Shown: piece after piece, positions 63,278 through 64,000 of the stretch | Numbering within the stretch: position 1 is the first letter of the stretch | How the letters are laid out: every line of letters starts with the position of its first letter | Assembly (NCBI GenBank): GCA_017962745.1 | Contig: JAGCUR010000002.1 | Coordinates: 62,001-126,000, forward strand | Source: Bacilli bacterium | GTDB lineage: Bacteria > Bacillota_I > Bacilli_A > ML615J-28 > CAG-698 | Direction: 5' to 3' | DNA: 64,000 bases | Translations under genes and position numbers: made by a program | The notes under the pieces: generated by a model | Databases searched by the model: none | What the model saw: the letters and a program-made list of their open reading frames with translations, nothing else | Told to the model about the DNA's origin: nothing

Positions 63278-63733
63278 ATGGCAATCGTAACTTTATGCTT
63301 TGTACAAAAAGATAATAAGATATTGATGATTAACCGTAACAAATATCCATTCATGGGGATGTGGAACGGAGTTGGGGGGCATGTAGAAGCGGGAGAAGAG
63401 GCACTTAGCGGTGCCATCCGTGAAATTAAAGAAGAAAGTGGCATAACTGTTAATGATGCTAAACTAATATCTATTTCTACTTGGAATTATGATGATGATT
63501 TAATTTATGTATATGTATCCACTTTACCAAAAGATTTTGACATTTCCATTTACCCAATAAAGATTAGTGAAGGAATTGTGGATTTTAAAGATATTGATTG
63601 GATATTAGATGATAAAAATTATGGAATAGTGCCAGATTTAAGATTATTCATTGATGATATTAAACATGGTAGATGCCAAAACTATCATTTAGTATATGAT
63701 AACGATAAACTTATTGAAGTTATTAAAAAATAG
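63278..63733 (+). CDS. NUDIX hydrolase (MutT/8-oxo-dGTP diphosphatase-like)
   Basis: A 151-residue protein with a complete NUDIX box (GHVEAGEEALSGAIREIKEESGI, about residues 32-54, with the REIKEE metal-binding core) preceded by WNGVGG. The N-terminal strand MAIVTLCFVQKDNKIL resembles 8-oxo-dGTP diphosphatase-like proteins of Firmicutes, but substrate is not decided by sequence alone. TATAAT at 63254-63259 is a likely -10 element, and AGAGG precedes the ATG. Confidence 0.87.
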   Translation: MAIVTLCFVQKDNKILMINRNKYPFMGMWNGVGGHVEAGEEALSGAIREIKEESGITVNDAKLISISTWNYDDDLIYVYVSTLPKDFDISIYPIKISEGIVDFKDIDWILDDKNYGIVPDLRLFIDDIKHGRCQNYHLVYDNDKLIEVIKK

Positions 63734-63762
63734 ATGTAAAATGAATTAGAAAGGAAATGAAT

Positions 63763-64000
63763 ATGACACCTACAATTTATTTAATTATTTATTTAGGATT
63801 AACTGTTCTATTTTCATTAATTGCTTTAATTGCTTATTTTAGAGATAAGAAATTAGCAGTAAAAGGAAAAGAAAGAACTAAAGAAAAAACATTATTGTTT
63901 TTAGCAGTATTCTTTGGATCAGTTGGAGCCTTCTTAGGAAGAATCCTTGCTCATCATAAAACTGATAAAAAGTATTTCTCAATGGTCATTTATTTTAGTA
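63763..64000 (+). CDS. DUF1294 family membrane protein, cut by the window end
   Basis: The first 79 residues of a small membrane protein. It has an N-terminal hydrophobic segment, a basic loop (KGKERTKEKT), and a second segment with GSVGAFLGRILAHHKTDKKYF, which matches the DUF1294 signature (G-GA-G-----HKT-K--F). Function is unknown. AAAGGA precedes the ATG at 63763, about 30 bases after the NUDIX gene, so the two may be cotranscribed. The 3' end lies outside the window. Confidence 0.78.
   Translation, partial: MTPTIYLIIYLGLTVLFSLIALIAYFRDKKLAVKGKERTKEKTLLFLAVFFGSVGAFLGRILAHHKTDKKYFSMVIYFS

Noticed and set aside
1-64000. Mycoplasma-type code with TGA as tryptophan
   Set aside because: yidD, the sigma factor and rpmG end properly at TGA, and tryptophan is encoded by TGG throughout.
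1-64000. CRISPR arrays, transposases, integrases, tRNA or rRNA genes
   Set aside because: Reading the intergenic regions and protein translations on both strands showed none.

Overview
The window is a compact, AT-rich bacterial chromosome segment from a low-GC Gram-positive lineage, most likely Bacilli. Three lines of evidence support this. The gene order cysS-mrnC-rlmB-sigH-rpmG-secE-nusG followed by rplKAJL-ybxB-rpoBC-rpsLG-fusA-tuf closely matches Bacillus. Strong Shine-Dalgarno sequences and TTGACA/TATAAT promoters are common. There are several lipobox lipoproteins. Some genes (yidD, the sigma factor, rpmG) end in TGA, so the standard bacterial code is used rather than the Mycoplasma code. 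An uncultured gut lineage near Erysipelotrichales/RF39 would fit, but that is inference. Almost all genes are on the + strand; the exceptions are an acyltransferase-like gene, pepT-yidD and one glycosyltransferase. No gene-free stretch exceeds about 220 bases. I saw no tRNA, rRNA, CRISPR array, insertion sequence or prophage.

Layout. 1-9.7 kb: two zinc-ribbon PlsC-like acyltransferases around msrA, a small lipoprotein, a membrane-anchored XRE regulator, an AlkD-like repair protein, a hydrolase, two membrane proteins, a preQ1 riboswitch with queT, and pepT-yidD. 10-15.1 kb: a degenerate YtxK-like methyltransferase and two large single-pass surface proteins of unknown function. 15.2-26.1 kb: dnaE, pfkA, metG, a YitT protein, an O-antigen-ligase-like protein, a YwaF-like protein and a PTS EIIC-EAL fusion. 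26.1-29.3 kb: rplM-rpsI and a two-component system. 29.3-33.6 kb: the cysS to nusG cluster. 33.7-54.9 kb: the ribosomal/RNA polymerase/elongation factor supercluster, interrupted by a propeller-HD-GYP gene, a GH3-like lipoprotein and a HAD phosphatase. 55-64 kb: a large Ig-repeat lipoprotein, a processive GT2, tatD, two tandem HtrA-like proteases, a NUDIX hydrolase and a DUF1294 protein cut by the window end.

The housekeeping part supplies transcription and translation and carries visible autoregulatory leaders (L13, L1 sites, L10 leader with attenuator). The accessory part is mainly cell envelope: Ig-like (Big_2) domains recur in four exported proteins. Two c-di-GMP phosphodiesterase-type proteins (EAL and HD-GYP) have sensor-like N-termini, but no GGDEF cyclase lies in the window.

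The most notable observations are an HtrA paralogue whose catalytic serine position is cysteine beside a canonical serine paralogue, the EIIC-EAL fusion, a Cys/His/acidic tail on RpoC, several degenerate enzyme homologues, and a perfect palindrome overlapping the rplM promoter.
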